Positions 17,734 through 26,693 of a stretch of DNA of 41,874 nucleotides are shown in pieces. The translations under genes and the position numbers were made by a program. Below the pieces are notes generated by a model that was not told where the DNA came from, did not search any database, and saw only the letters and a list, made by a program, of their open reading frames with translations. Source of the DNA: Flavobacteriales bacterium (GTDB taxonomy: Bacteria > Bacteroidota > Bacteroidia > UBA10329); the NCBI GenBank assembly GCA_018402015.1, contig JAGYJL010000014.1, positions 1 to 41,874 on the forward strand, written 5' to 3'. Every line of letters starts with the position of its first letter. Position 1 is the stretch's first letter.

Positions 17734-18698
17734 TGATAGTAGTTACCGGAGCTGCAGGATTTATTGGTAGTTGTCTTTTAGCAAGACTCAGCGAGCTTGG
17801 TTACGTTGACCTTGTTGCAGTTGATGAATTCGGTAACGATGCCAAAAACAAGAACCTTCAAGGAAAAGAACTATTTGCTAAAGTTGATCGAAACCACTTT
17901 CCAAAATGGATTGAAGAGAATCATCGCTTTATCCAGATCATCTTTCACTTAGGCGCAAGAACAGACACCACCGAATTCAACAGACAGATCTTCCAAGAGT
18001 TGAATGTAAATTACTCTAAGACAGTTTGGAATCTCTGTGTTGAATTCGGACTTCCCTTAGTCTACGCGTCATCGGCTGCAACCTACGGTTTAGGAGAACT
18101 TGGATTTGAGGACAACCATTCCGTGATCAAAAACCTCAAACCCTTAAACCCTTACGGAGATTCCAAGAACGAATTCGACTGTTGGGCCTTAGACCAGGCA
18201 ACCAAACCATACTTCTGGTCGGCATTGAAATTCTTCAATGTTTATGGACCCAACGAATATCATAAAGGAAGAATGGCATCTGTGGTCTTTCACGCCTTTA
18301 ACCAGATCACCCAGACAGATGGCATGAAACTCTTTCGCTCGCATAACCCGAACTACCAGAATGGCGAACAATTGAGAGATTTCATTTACGTGAAAGATGT
18401 TGTAGACGTGTGTATCTTCCTAATGGAAACCAGAAAGAATTCTGGCATCTACAACCTCGGAACTGGCAATGCCAGAACATTTCTCAATCTTACCAAAGCC
18501 ACGTTCGATGCAATTGGCAAGGAGGAAAATATTGAGTTTGTAGATACTCCATCAGATATCAGAGATAAGTACCAGTATTTCACCGAGGCTAAGATGACCA
18601 AACTTAGGTCCATAGGATACGATAAACCTTTCTACACGTTGGAAGAAGGGGTAAGCGATTACGTAAAACGTTATCTACTTACTGGAGATTATCTCTGA
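17733..18698 (+). CDS. hldD: ADP-L-glycero-D-manno-heptose 6-epimerase
   Basis: HldD (RfaD) converts ADP-D-glycero-D-manno-heptose to the L,D form used for the lipopolysaccharide inner core. It is an extended short-chain dehydrogenase: the NAD(P)-binding GAAGFIG is at residues 6-12, the SSAATYG segment at 113-119 supplies the catalytic Ser/Thr, and Y141-x3-K145 (YGDSK) is the catalytic pair. RDFIYVKDVVDV and GIYNLGTG are typical of the family. 321 residues fits. The ATG at 17733 overlaps the lipoprotein stop (TGATG); the TTG one codon before is not needed. Cytoplasmic. Other NDP-sugar epimerases are possible but less likely. Confidence 0.9.
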   Translation: MIVVTGAAGFIGSCLLARLSELGYVDLVAVDEFGNDAKNKNLQGKELFAKVDRNHFPKWIEENHRFIQIIFHLGARTDTTEFNRQIFQELNVNYSKTVWNLCVEFGLPLVYASSAATYGLGELGFEDNHSVIKNLKPLNPYGDSKNEFDCWALDQATKPYFWSALKFFNVYGPNEYHKGRMASVVFHAFNQITQTDGMKLFRSHNPNYQNGEQLRDFIYVKDVVDVCIFLMETRKNSGIYNLGTGNARTFLNLTKATFDAIGKEENIEFVDTPSDIRDKYQYFTEAKMTKLRSIGYDKPFYTLEEGVSDYVKRYLLTGDYL

Positions 18699-18767
18699 AA
18701 AGAAGCAGCCACATTTCAGACTTATCTTCTTATCAGTATGTCAAAGAACGAGGTATACGCAGTTAAT

Positions 18768-19262
18768 TTATTTCTTTATGATTCGCTTAACCTGAAGCTT
18801 TCCTCCCATGTCAACACGGATGAAGTAAAGACCAGGTATCAACGCTCTCAAATCAAGCTTGTATTCACTCAGCCCAGGCTGTAGCACGCCTCTGTCAATC
18901 AACTTACCTAGAGCATCATGCACTTCGTATGGGGCGCCTTCCTTAACGGTGAACTCAAAATCAAAAACCAGATCGCCTTGCACCGGATTAGGGAACACAG
19001 TGAATGAATTATCCTCATCATCAGAGTCCGACAGGTCATCCTGGATATCACCGTCTCCTCCTCCAGCCTTAAAAAGCGATTGATCGGAAACTTCCAGCTT
19101 ATTGGACTTAGCCACTTGTAAACCAGCATCTGACTTACTTTGACCGTAGACATTTCCTTTATCTATAAGAATCCAGACCAAGATGAAAACAATAATGACC
19201 GAAACTCGTGCCAACCCTTGTGCTGGGTTTCCATCTTTAAAATCGTTGTAAACTTTACTCAT
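18768..19262 (-). CDS. very small T9SS sorting-domain protein
   Basis: The 164-residue protein has a hydrophobic export segment after an unusually long 19-residue n-region (VSVIIVFILVWILI, residues 20-33). An acidic linker follows (70-84, DGDIQDDLSDSDDED), then a complete T9SS type A sorting domain (86-164: FTVFPNPVQGDLVFDF, YEVHDALGKLID, LIPGLYFIRV, KRIIKK). Only about 45 residues lie between export signal and linker, so there is almost no cargo domain. The product should be secreted or surface-attached. It has its own promoter-like sequence and converges on hldD. Function unknown. Confidence 0.85.
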   Translation of the reverse strand: MSKVYNDFKDGNPAQGLARVSVIIVFILVWILIDKGNVYGQSKSDAGLQVAKSNKLEVSDQSLFKAGGGDGDIQDDLSDSDDEDNSFTVFPNPVQGDLVFDFEFTVKEGAPYEVHDALGKLIDRGVLQPGLSEYKLDLRALIPGLYFIRVDMGGKLQVKRIIKK

Positions 19263-19310
19263 GACATTGCTTTTTCAGGTTCAACATATTGCTTTCTGCA
19301 TTCTCTAGGC

Positions 19311-19342
19311 TAAAGTTACAATGGCGATACCGTGCTAGCAAA
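19311..19342 (-). promoter_or_regulatory. promoter of the small T9SS sorting-domain gene
   Basis: On the minus strand TTTG (19342-19339) and TAACTTTA (19318-19311) are separated by 20 nt, matching the Bacteroidota -33/-7 layout with one mismatch in the -7 element. The start codon is 48 nt further on. Confidence 0.45.
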
Positions 19343-19525
19343 CCACGTAAAACCGTATTCTATACAGGCTAACATCAACACAACCCTAATTGCCAGGTGT
19401 ATATATTATTGATTTTCAACAATTTAACTTCTTAGAGAGAGTGCCTAATGATTACCTTTCTAACGGTTTTCAACAAATCACTCAATTATTACACATCAAA
19501 GCTCTAAGCTCGCCCTAACAATTTC

Positions 19526-19542
19526 TTAAATTACATGTCTAA
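19526..19542 (+). repeat. 17-bp direct repeat, copy 1
   Basis: TTAAATTACATGTCTAA, identical to copy 2 at 19725-19741. Here the embedded ATG opens only a six-codon frame (MSNQRF, stop). Confidence 0.6.
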
Positions 19543-19724
19543 CCAACGATTTTAACACCTTATCTTAAAGGTAAGAAAAAGACTTAGTGATTAATACGGC
19601 AATAATCGCAAAGATCAAGTTGCAGTAAGAGTAATGAACTCAGACCAAGGATTGCAAACCTTCATCGATCAGCGCCAATAAAAATTACCAGTCTAAGCTA
19701 TTTTTAGCCAACAAAACCTTTAAT

Positions 19725-19741
19725 TTAAATTACATGTCTAA
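19725..19741 (+). repeat. 17-bp direct repeat, copy 2, across a start codon
   Basis: TTAAATTACATGTCTAA, with its ATG being the start codon (19734) of the helical-repeat protein. It lies 199 bp from copy 1, about 19 helical turns. Confidence 0.6.
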
Positions 19742-21287
19742 GACTTCTTCAGATAAGGTTTTTCAGTTGATCAAGTCGCTATCCAAAGCAGAAAAGCGGT
19801 ATTTCAAGGTTTACACTTCTAAACAGGCTGGCGACAAGAATAATCATCAACTGTTGTTTGATGCGATCGATAAGCAAGAAGAGTACGATGAGAATGCGTT
19901 GAAGAAGAGTTTGAAAAACCCAACGCTTGTTCGATCGTTGCCAATTGCCAAAACCCGGTTGTATGATGTAACACTTAGGGCATTAGATGCTTACCACTCT
20001 AACAGCTCAATTGACGCACAACTCAAACGTACGTTACACTGCGCGGAAATACTATATAAGAAGGGTCTTTACAGCCAAAGTCAAAAACTGCTTGATGGCG
20101 CTAAAAAACTTGCGTATACATACGACAAGCACACTTCTCTGTTAGAGATCTTTATGTGGGAGAAACTTCTGATAGAAAAAGACAACTATGAAAATGTTGG
20201 CGATGAGGAATTGGAAGCAATGATGCGCGAAAATACCCGCATCACTAAAATGATTGAGGTGTACAACGACTTCTGGGGCATCAAAAGTCGCCTATTCAAC
20301 ATTCTTAATAAGCGAGGAAAGGCAAGAACCGAAGAAGGTCTCTCTAAGCTGAAGTCGATTATTGACGACACACTATTAAATCGGCAGCCTGAGCACATAT
20401 TCCATCAATCGGAATATCTCTATAATCACATCTACAGCGCGTACTACTTCGGTGTTGGAGATTATGTCAATTCGTTCAAATACCTGAAAGCCAATGTAGA
20501 TCACATTGAGGCCAAATTGGATAAATTTCAAGAAGAGCCGAACATTTACTTCTCCATCCTAACAAACATCGTTTACGTTGCTAGCCAACTAAAGGATTTC
20601 GAAGCTGTTTTCTTCTACCTGAAAAAACTGCGGGAGTTGCCAGACACCATGGAGATCAAGAATAACGAAGATCTGGAAATCAAGCTATTTTCTAGCGCCA
20701 ACAGTATTGAACTGACCATTTATTTCCTGACAGGAGAATTTGAAAAAGGCTTAAAACTCATTCCGCAGATAGAAACGGGTTTGATGCTGTACGAAAATCA
20801 ACTGAATAGCATTCGAAAAGCATTCTTCTATTTCAACATTGCCATCATCTACTTTGGAGCTAAGAAGTACAACGATGCGCTAAAGTGGACCAACCGCTTG
20901 TTGAATGACATCGATATTTCAAAGAGTTTAGACATCTACTGCTTTGGCCAGTTACTAAATCTTCTTATCCATATTGAACTGAATAACAAGAATCTCTTGC
21001 CGTATGCGCTTAGATCTGCCCAGCGCTATTTGAGCACCCGAAACAGGTATTTCAAATTCGAATCTTCATTCTTGGATCTTATTGGCAAACTGCTAAAATC
21101 GCCCGATCAGATCTCTGAAAACGAACAATATGAAGTGTTCTTAGAGAAAATGCGCGAACTGAAAGACGACCAACTTGAAAGCAGTGCTTTCGAGTATTTC
21201 GATTTCATCTCTTGGGCAGAAGCCAAAGCTTCTGGTCGCGAATTCGGAGAAGTGGTGCGGGAAAAGGCTACAATGCCGAAGGTCTGA
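19734..21287 (+). CDS. Bacteroidota helical-repeat (TPR-like) hypothetical protein
   Basis: The 517-residue protein has no signal peptide or membrane segment. Its start KVFQLIKSLSKAEKRYFKVY is a conserved opening of a Bacteroidota family of unknown function about 500 residues long. The remainder is alpha-helical with TPR-like pairs, for example YKKGLYSQSQKLLDGAKKLA and NIAIIYFGAKKYNDALKWTN. It is probably a cytoplasmic scaffold. It stands alone, with a long upstream region containing a repeated 17-bp element that includes its ATG. Its stop TGA abuts the stop of the convergent MerR gene in TGATCA. Confidence 0.88.
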   Translation: MSKTSSDKVFQLIKSLSKAEKRYFKVYTSKQAGDKNNHQLLFDAIDKQEEYDENALKKSLKNPTLVRSLPIAKTRLYDVTLRALDAYHSNSSIDAQLKRTLHCAEILYKKGLYSQSQKLLDGAKKLAYTYDKHTSLLEIFMWEKLLIEKDNYENVGDEELEAMMRENTRITKMIEVYNDFWGIKSRLFNILNKRGKARTEEGLSKLKSIIDDTLLNRQPEHIFHQSEYLYNHIYSAYYFGVGDYVNSFKYLKANVDHIEAKLDKFQEEPNIYFSILTNIVYVASQLKDFEAVFFYLKKLRELPDTMEIKNNEDLEIKLFSSANSIELTIYFLTGEFEKGLKLIPQIETGLMLYENQLNSIRKAFFYFNIAIIYFGAKKYNDALKWTNRLLNDIDISKSLDIYCFGQLLNLLIHIELNNKNLLPYALRSAQRYLSTRNRYFKFESSFLDLIGKLLKSPDQISENEQYEVFLEKMRELKDDQLESSAFEYFDFISWAEAKASGREFGEVVREKATMPKV

Positions 21288-21626
21288 TCACAGGTTATCT
21301 CGCAGTTCCACTAAAAAACTGCGGATTTCCTTTAAGCGCTCAACAATCTCTTCGGTCTGAATGGTATCCTCCTTATTCTGGCGTAGTTTCTTCTTTGCGC
21401 CATCTAGGGTAAAGCCACGCTCTTTCACCAAATGATAGATTACTTTCAGATTGTCCACATCTTTTTGAGTGAATAATCTGTTGCCTTTCTTGTTCTTTTT
21501 TGGCTTCAGAATATCGAACTCATTTTCCCAAAAACGGATGAGAGACGTGTTCACCTCGAACATCTTCGCAACCTCTCCTATGGAGTAATACAATTTGGTA
21601 ATAGGTTGATCCTTGTACGGAGACAT
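21288..21626 (-). CDS. MerR-family transcriptional regulator
   Basis: The 112-residue protein is a compact MerR-type DNA-binding protein: winged helix IGEVAKMFEVNTSLIRFWENEF at residues about 16-37, the wing KKNKKGNRLFTQKDVDNL, and a helical dimerisation tail with coiled-coil character (ETVERLKEIR-like end). No C-terminal effector domain or metal-binding cysteines are present, so the signal is unknown. It starts 6 nt after the M23 peptidase gene ends and is likely in the same transcript. It may regulate this pair, but that is inference. Confidence 0.92.
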   Translation of the reverse strand: MSPYKDQPITKLYYSIGEVAKMFEVNTSLIRFWENEFDILKPKKNKKGNRLFTQKDVDNLKVIYHLVKERGFTLDGAKKKLRQNKEDTIQTEEIVERLKEIRSFLVELRDNL

Positions 21627-21632
21627 GGGTTA

Positions 21633-22604
21633 TCAGTCGAAAGATTGGTTGGAAGTAGATGAAAGCTCGATCACTTTTTCGTACTCCTCTGGAGAAAGAT
21701 CATTGAAAAAGAAATTCATCGGATTGATCTTTTCGCCATTCTTTATCACTTCGTAATGCAGGTGAGGTGCAGTACTTGTTCCAGTGCTACCCACATATCC
21801 AATAACATCTCCGCGCTTCACCTTTTCGCCCTGGCGCACCTTGAACTTGCTCATATGAGCATAAAGTGTCTTGTAGCCATAACCATGGTCTACGATAACA
21901 TGATTCCCATAACCTCTTCCTTTCATGATCACATCTTCTACCACACCATCGCCAGTAGCGTAGATTTCAGTTCCACGAGGTGCCGTAAAATCAATTCCAG
22001 TATGGAAATGACGCACTTTATATATCGGGTGAATCCGGTAATTGAAACCTGAAGCTACTCGAGTAAGTTTTTCGTTAGATACGGGCTGTATTGCCGGAAT
22101 GCTGGCCAACATGGCTTCTTTGTTCTTCGCTAAGGCAATAACCTCATCAAACGAGCGCGACTGAACAACCAACTTCTTGGTCAATTCATCCAAACGTTTA
22201 GTGGTTCCAATAACGATTTCAGAATTATCCAGATTCTCTAGGTCTCGGTATCTATTAACGCCACCAAAACCTGCATTCCTGACTGTGCTTGGAATTGGTT
22301 CTGCTTCAAATATTACGCGATAGATGTCATCATCCTTTTCCTGCAGTTCGGCAAGTACCTGATCCACCCTGCTCATCCTGTTACCCAAAAGCTTGTATTG
22401 TAATTCCAACTGAGCGATCTCTCGCTTAAGTCGCTTTTCTTTCGGACTATCAAAGAAGGTGGTGAACAGAACTATTACAATGACCGAAAACACGGAAGCA
22501 GCAGCAATCCATCCCAATAATTTGAGAACCCGTTGTTTTGCATTGAGCTCAACTTTACGATAAGTGAGCGTACGCTTGTCAAACTGGAATTTGACCTTAG
22601 ACAT
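21633..22604 (-). CDS. M23-family peptidoglycan endopeptidase, membrane-anchored
   Basis: The enzyme should cleave peptide cross-links in the cell wall, in the periplasm. It has a short cytoplasmic N-terminus, one membrane helix at about 28-50 (LLGWIAAASVFSVIVIVLF), a coiled-coil region at 55-165, and the LytM/M23 domain. The zinc ligands are visible: H201 and D205 (HTGID) and H283 in HLH (281-283). The catalytic zone GYGNHVIVDHG and YAHMSKF is intact, so it is likely active rather than an EnvC/NlpD-like activator. It is divergent from alaS (127 bp) and followed by the MerR gene. Confidence 0.93.
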   Translation of the reverse strand: MSKVKFQFDKRTLTYRKVELNAKQRVLKLLGWIAAASVFSVIVIVLFTTFFDSPKEKRLKREIAQLELQYKLLGNRMSRVDQVLAELQEKDDDIYRVIFEAEPIPSTVRNAGFGGVNRYRDLENLDNSEIVIGTTKRLDELTKKLVVQSRSFDEVIALAKNKEAMLASIPAIQPVSNEKLTRVASGFNYRIHPIYKVRHFHTGIDFTAPRGTEIYATGDGVVEDVIMKGRGYGNHVIVDHGYGYKTLYAHMSKFKVRQGEKVKRGDVIGYVGSTGTSTAPHLHYEVIKNGEKINPMNFFFNDLSPEEYEKVIELSSTSNQSFD

Positions 22605-22731
22605 TCCTTCTCTATTCCTTAATTTTGGCCGCCTTTAACAGAAGACCGACCTGCGAATTTAACAAAATTGCTCAACGAGCTATTTTACAAGAACTTAAGG
22701 TAACTAACCTGACCAACAGATCAAACCGAAC

Positions 22732-25326
22732 ATGACCAGTAAGGACATCCGCCAGAAATTCCTCGATTTCTTTCAAGAAAAACAGCACCGTATTGTGCCA
22801 TCGGCACCTATGGTGGTAAAAGATGACCCAACGTTGATGTTCACCAATGCGGGCATGAACCAGTTCAAGGATATTTTCCTAGGAAACCGTCCTGCCAAAG
22901 ATGTGCGTATTGCGGACACGCAGAAATGTCTGCGTGTTTCGGGAAAGCACAACGACCTAGAGGAAGTTGGTGTAGATACATACCATCACACCATGTTCGA
23001 AATGTTGGGCAACTGGAGTTTTGGCGACTATTTCAAAGTTGAAGCGATTGAATGGGCTTGGGAACTTTTGGTTGATGTTTATGGATTAGATCCGGAACGA
23101 CTTTACGCCACCGTTTTTGAAGGTGATGAAGCCGACAAATTGGAAGCAGATACTGAAGCTGAAAACCTATGGAAAAAATTCCTTCCAGCCGATAGAATTC
23201 TGCGTGCCAACAAGAAGGATAACTTCTGGGAAATGGGCGATCAAGGGCCCTGCGGTCCGTGTTCCGAAATCCATGTTGACCTTCGTTCTGACGCAGAACG
23301 TACCGCCAAACCTGGTAGAGAACTCGTGAATAATGATCACCCACAAGTGGTGGAAATCTGGAATCTGGTCTTCATTCAATTCAACCGAAAAGCTGATGGT
23401 TCGTTAGAGAATCTTCCTGCAAAACATGTTGACACAGGAATGGGTTTCGAACGGCTCTGTATGGCACTGCAAGGCAAAACTTCGAATTACGATACGGACG
23501 TTTTCGGACCAATGATCTCTAAAATATCAGAACTCAGTGGTGTTAAATACGGTGCTTCAGATAGTCAAACTGACATTGCGATTCGAGTAATTGCCGACCA
23601 TATTAGAGCGGTTTCATTCGCCATTTCAGACGGACAGATCCCTAGCAATTCCGGAGCTGGTTATGTGATCAAACGCATTCTTAGAAGAGCGATCAGATAT
23701 GGTTATAGTTTCCTTGGCTTCAAGGAAGGATTCATTTACAAGTTGGTGCCAACATTGGCAGACCAAATGGGCGATGCTTTTCCAGAACTGAAAAAACAGC
23801 AGGAACTGATCACACGCGTTATTCAGGAAGAAGAAGCTTCTTTCTTGCGTACGCTCGAAAAGGGAATTGAGCGTTTCAACAACTATGTTGATTCACTTCA
23901 CAGCAAAACCATCGATGGTGGATTCGCTTTCGAACTCTACGACACGTTCGGATTTCCAATAGACCTGACAGAATTGATGGCCCGGGAAAAAGGCCTTCAT
24001 GTTGATATACAAGGATTCAACGAAGGACTCAACCAGCAGAAGGAACGTTCGCGTGCAGCCACCGTGACCGAAAGCTCAGATTGGACCGTTCTACGCCAAG
24101 ATGACCGCGAAGAATTTGTCGGTTACGACCTTCTGGAAACGGACATTTTCATTACCCGCTACCGAAAAGTTTCTACCAAAGGCAAAGAGTTCTACCAACT
24201 CGTATTCAATATCACGCCTTTTTATGCCGAGAGTGGCGGACAGGTTGGCGATACTGGGTTTATCGAAGCTGGAGGAGAAAAAACCTACATCATCGACACT
24301 AAGAAGGAGAACGATCTGATTGTCCATTTCGCGGAGAAAATCCCAACAGAACCAAAAGCCACTTTCCGTGCAGTTGTAAATGCGGAGAAGCGAAAAGCCA
24401 CGGCATTGAATCATTCAGCCACTCACCTACTTCATGCAGTGCTACGAGAAGTTCTCGGTACGCATGTGGAGCAAAAAGGCTCGTTGGTGAATTCTGATTA
24501 TCTGCGTTTCGACTTTTCGCATTTCAGCAAAGTTTCTGATGAAGAATTGGTTGAAATCGAAACCAAGGTGAACGCGAAAATCCGTGAGAACATCGTTCTA
24601 GATGAGCAACGAAATGTTCCAATAAACAACGCCAAGGAAATGGGCGCAATGGCACTTTTCGGAGAAAAGTATGGCGATCTGGTTCGTGTGATTACGTTTG
24701 ATAGGAATTTTTCGGTGGAGCTTTGCGGTGGAATTCACGTGAATGCAACAGGAGATATTGGACTGTTGAAAATTACATCTGAAGGCTCCGTTGCTGCGGG
24801 AATCAGGAGAATTGAAGCCGTAACTGGCACCGCGGCCTTCAATGAGCTAAATTCAGCCTATTCTCAAGTAAACGAACTGAAAGGACTGCTTAAGACCAAA
24901 GACCCGTTGAAAAGCGTGTTGCAATTGCAAACGCAGATCAAAGAATTGGAGCGAAAAATTGAAAGTCTTAATGCTCAAGCTGCGTCTGGAATAAAGGATG
25001 AATTACTTGCAAAAGCTGCTGATAAGGGTGGTTACAGATTGATTGCGGAGCGCATCTCAATGGACGATGCGAATGCCATCAAAAATCTCTGCTTCGATCT
25101 TAAAAAGGAAAGTGGATTGGTTGCGCTTCTGGGAGTTATTTCCAATGGAAAACCTGGATTGCACTTGGTAATCTCTCAAGACCTGGTTGATTCCAAAGGC
25201 TGGAAGGCAGGAGAACTTATTCGTCCACTTGCAGCGCACATTAAAGGCGGTGGTGGAGGCCAGCCTACCTACGCTTCTGCGGGTGGAACGGATTCGAATG
25301 GGATTGAAAAGCGTTGTCTTCAATAG
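22732..25326 (+). CDS. alaS: alanine--tRNA ligase
   Basis: AlaRS charges tRNA-Ala and also tmRNA, reading the G3-U70 pair found in the tmRNA of this window. Order of domains in the 864 residues: class II catalytic core (motif segments SAPMVVKDDPTLMFTNAGMN, CLRVSGKHNDLEEVG, MGDQGPCGPCSEIH, HVDTGMGFERL), a helical recognition region, and the editing domain with HSATHLLH and CGGIHV (H-x3-H and C-x3-H zinc sites). The C-Ala domain ends with GGGGGQP. Length is as expected. The ATG start is followed by TSKDIRQKFLDFF, the usual beginning. Confidence 0.97.
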   Translation: MTSKDIRQKFLDFFQEKQHRIVPSAPMVVKDDPTLMFTNAGMNQFKDIFLGNRPAKDVRIADTQKCLRVSGKHNDLEEVGVDTYHHTMFEMLGNWSFGDYFKVEAIEWAWELLVDVYGLDPERLYATVFEGDEADKLEADTEAENLWKKFLPADRILRANKKDNFWEMGDQGPCGPCSEIHVDLRSDAERTAKPGRELVNNDHPQVVEIWNLVFIQFNRKADGSLENLPAKHVDTGMGFERLCMALQGKTSNYDTDVFGPMISKISELSGVKYGASDSQTDIAIRVIADHIRAVSFAISDGQIPSNSGAGYVIKRILRRAIRYGYSFLGFKEGFIYKLVPTLADQMGDAFPELKKQQELITRVIQEEEASFLRTLEKGIERFNNYVDSLHSKTIDGGFAFELYDTFGFPIDLTELMAREKGLHVDIQGFNEGLNQQKERSRAATVTESSDWTVLRQDDREEFVGYDLLETDIFITRYRKVSTKGKEFYQLVFNITPFYAESGGQVGDTGFIEAGGEKTYIIDTKKENDLIVHFAEKIPTEPKATFRAVVNAEKRKATALNHSATHLLHAVLREVLGTHVEQKGSLVNSDYLRFDFSHFSKVSDEELVEIETKVNAKIRENIVLDEQRNVPINNAKEMGAMALFGEKYGDLVRVITFDRNFSVELCGGIHVNATGDIGLLKITSEGSVAAGIRRIEAVTGTAAFNELNSAYSQVNELKGLLKTKDPLKSVLQLQTQIKELERKIESLNAQAASGIKDELLAKAADKGGYRLIAERISMDDANAIKNLCFDLKKESGLVALLGVISNGKPGLHLVISQDLVDSKGWKAGELIRPLAAHIKGGGGGQPTYASAGGTDSNGIEKRCLQ

Positions 25327-25421
25327 AAAACGTCATCAATTGAAATGGGGAAAACTCTTAATTGAACATGTAGGCTTTCTGCTCCTGCTTCTGTTAAGCA
25401 TTTTATATTAAGAACGACTAC

Positions 25422-26690
25422 TTGCAGATTCGGGTACTATTTCACTTACAAGTGCTTAACTCAGAATGGTTCTGGGTTGAACACAGCAGACTCATTCTTA
25501 TTCTACCAGAATTTGCTCCACTTGTGGGCATGTGGCTCAGCTTAGATTTGAGTTCGCTCAATCTCTATTCTGTCGGTCATGTTCTCTTCTTCTACCTCAT
25601 TTACCTACTAGCATCGCATTATGGCAATCGCTTGGAGGCGCAATTATTGCTGATACAGGTACTCCGGAATAAGCAGCGGTTTTTTGTTCCAATGTTCGAA
25701 TTGTATTACGCAGCAGGCCTGCTTATTCTGGTTGATTCCATTCTGAAACGCAAACCCAAAATTGGAAGCATACGCTTATTTTCTGTCCTTGTGCTATTCA
25801 TTGCATCGGCCCATTTCTACGCTATCACTCTTCTCCTATTCATACTTACTTTCAGAATCATAGAAACGCGCAAGTGGAATTGGATTCAACTTTTACTTTT
25901 TGCCTTCATCATTGCCAGCACCATGATGTACAAGAAGTATCACATAAGCGATTACGAACAAGGTAAAATAGATGCTTTCGTAAGTGGAATAATGACGTAC
26001 GCTCCAACTTGGAAGCATACACGCGAACTGCTCTCATTCTTGATTTCATATTACTTGGAATTTCTGCTCATCACGACAATTTCCATCTCGGTACTGATAT
26101 GCACAAAGCATTGGCTAAAGACGTCACTCGTTGTAGTATCATGTTTCATCCTTACGGTGATGGTTACCGTTTCCTACGTTGGATTCGAACCATCGCGCTA
26201 CCAAGAACAGGTCTATTTCCCATTGACGTTCGTTGCAGCTTACGCTTTTACGGTTGCTACAATGTCAGCGAGTTCCAAAAACGCCAGGGTTGCATTAATT
26301 GCTTTAGCAATATTGGTTTTTGTTGTCCGCTCGCATGGTATTTATCAATCTGGCCAGTGGTTTACCGAACGGCAAAATGAAATGAGCCGTTTCATATCGA
26401 ATGCACAAGAGCTTCAAGGCACCAAATTCGTAGTCCACGAAGGTTTACTTTCTCATGATGCCAATTGGTCGTATCCAATTGAATCCCTGCTGCTATCAGC
26501 TTCGGACCCAGAATTAAAGACAGTTACAATCTGCACAGACGTTGATCTTGATTACAATGACAATCAACTGAATTTGAAGAACGAGCAATTCCTCTTCAGG
26601 CGCTACGAACTTTATGAACTCAGTGTGCTGAATCCCAATTATTTCAGGCTCGATACTTCTCAGTATGTTTTTTTAACCTCTTTGGAGTAA
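25422..26690 (+). CDS. polytopic membrane protein of unknown function, possible 5' frameshift
   Basis: The intact frame encodes about 422 residues with eight or so hydrophobic segments (for example LRLFSVLVLFIASAHFYAIT-like stretches and LLLFAFIIASTMM), a periplasmic EPSRYQEQVYFPL-type loop and a soluble C-terminus. The layout recalls GT-C-type membrane proteins but no catalytic motif is clear. The opening TTG at 25422 is a poor start. Just upstream, from TTG 25340 (14 nt after the alaS stop), another frame reads KWGKLLIEHVGFLLLLLLSI, an ideal first membrane helix. A one-base change between 25398 and 25410 would join them. The real gene is probably 25340-26690. It converges with the PhoD-like gene with 3 nt between stops. 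Confidence 0.7.
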   Translation: MQIRVLFHLQVLNSEWFWVEHSRLILILPEFAPLVGMWLSLDLSSLNLYSVGHVLFFYLIYLLASHYGNRLEAQLLLIQVLRNKQRFFVPMFELYYAAGLLILVDSILKRKPKIGSIRLFSVLVLFIASAHFYAITLLLFILTFRIIETRKWNWIQLLLFAFIIASTMMYKKYHISDYEQGKIDAFVSGIMTYAPTWKHTRELLSFLISYYLEFLLITTISISVLICTKHWLKTSLVVVSCFILTVMVTVSYVGFEPSRYQEQVYFPLTFVAAYAFTVATMSASSKNARVALIALAILVFVVRSHGIYQSGQWFTERQNEMSRFISNAQELQGTKFVVHEGLLSHDANWSYPIESLLLSASDPELKTVTICTDVDLDYNDNQLNLKNEQFLFRRYELYELSVLNPNYFRLDTSQYVFLTSLE

Positions 26691-26693
26691 GAA

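Larger units (their letters stand above)
19263..19733. other. 471-bp non-coding region between divergent genes
   Basis: No open reading frame above about 60 codons and no RNA gene is recognised here. The left end carries the promoter of the T9SS gene. The right part holds two exact copies of a 17-bp element at 19526-19542 and 19725-19741. The rest is A/T-rich without hairpins followed by T-runs. Confidence 0.6.

Noticed and set aside
22620-22627. TAATTTTG upstream of alaS as a promoter
   Set aside because: It matches the -7 consensus but has no -33 element at proper spacing and is 104 nt from the start codon; kept out as unsupported.
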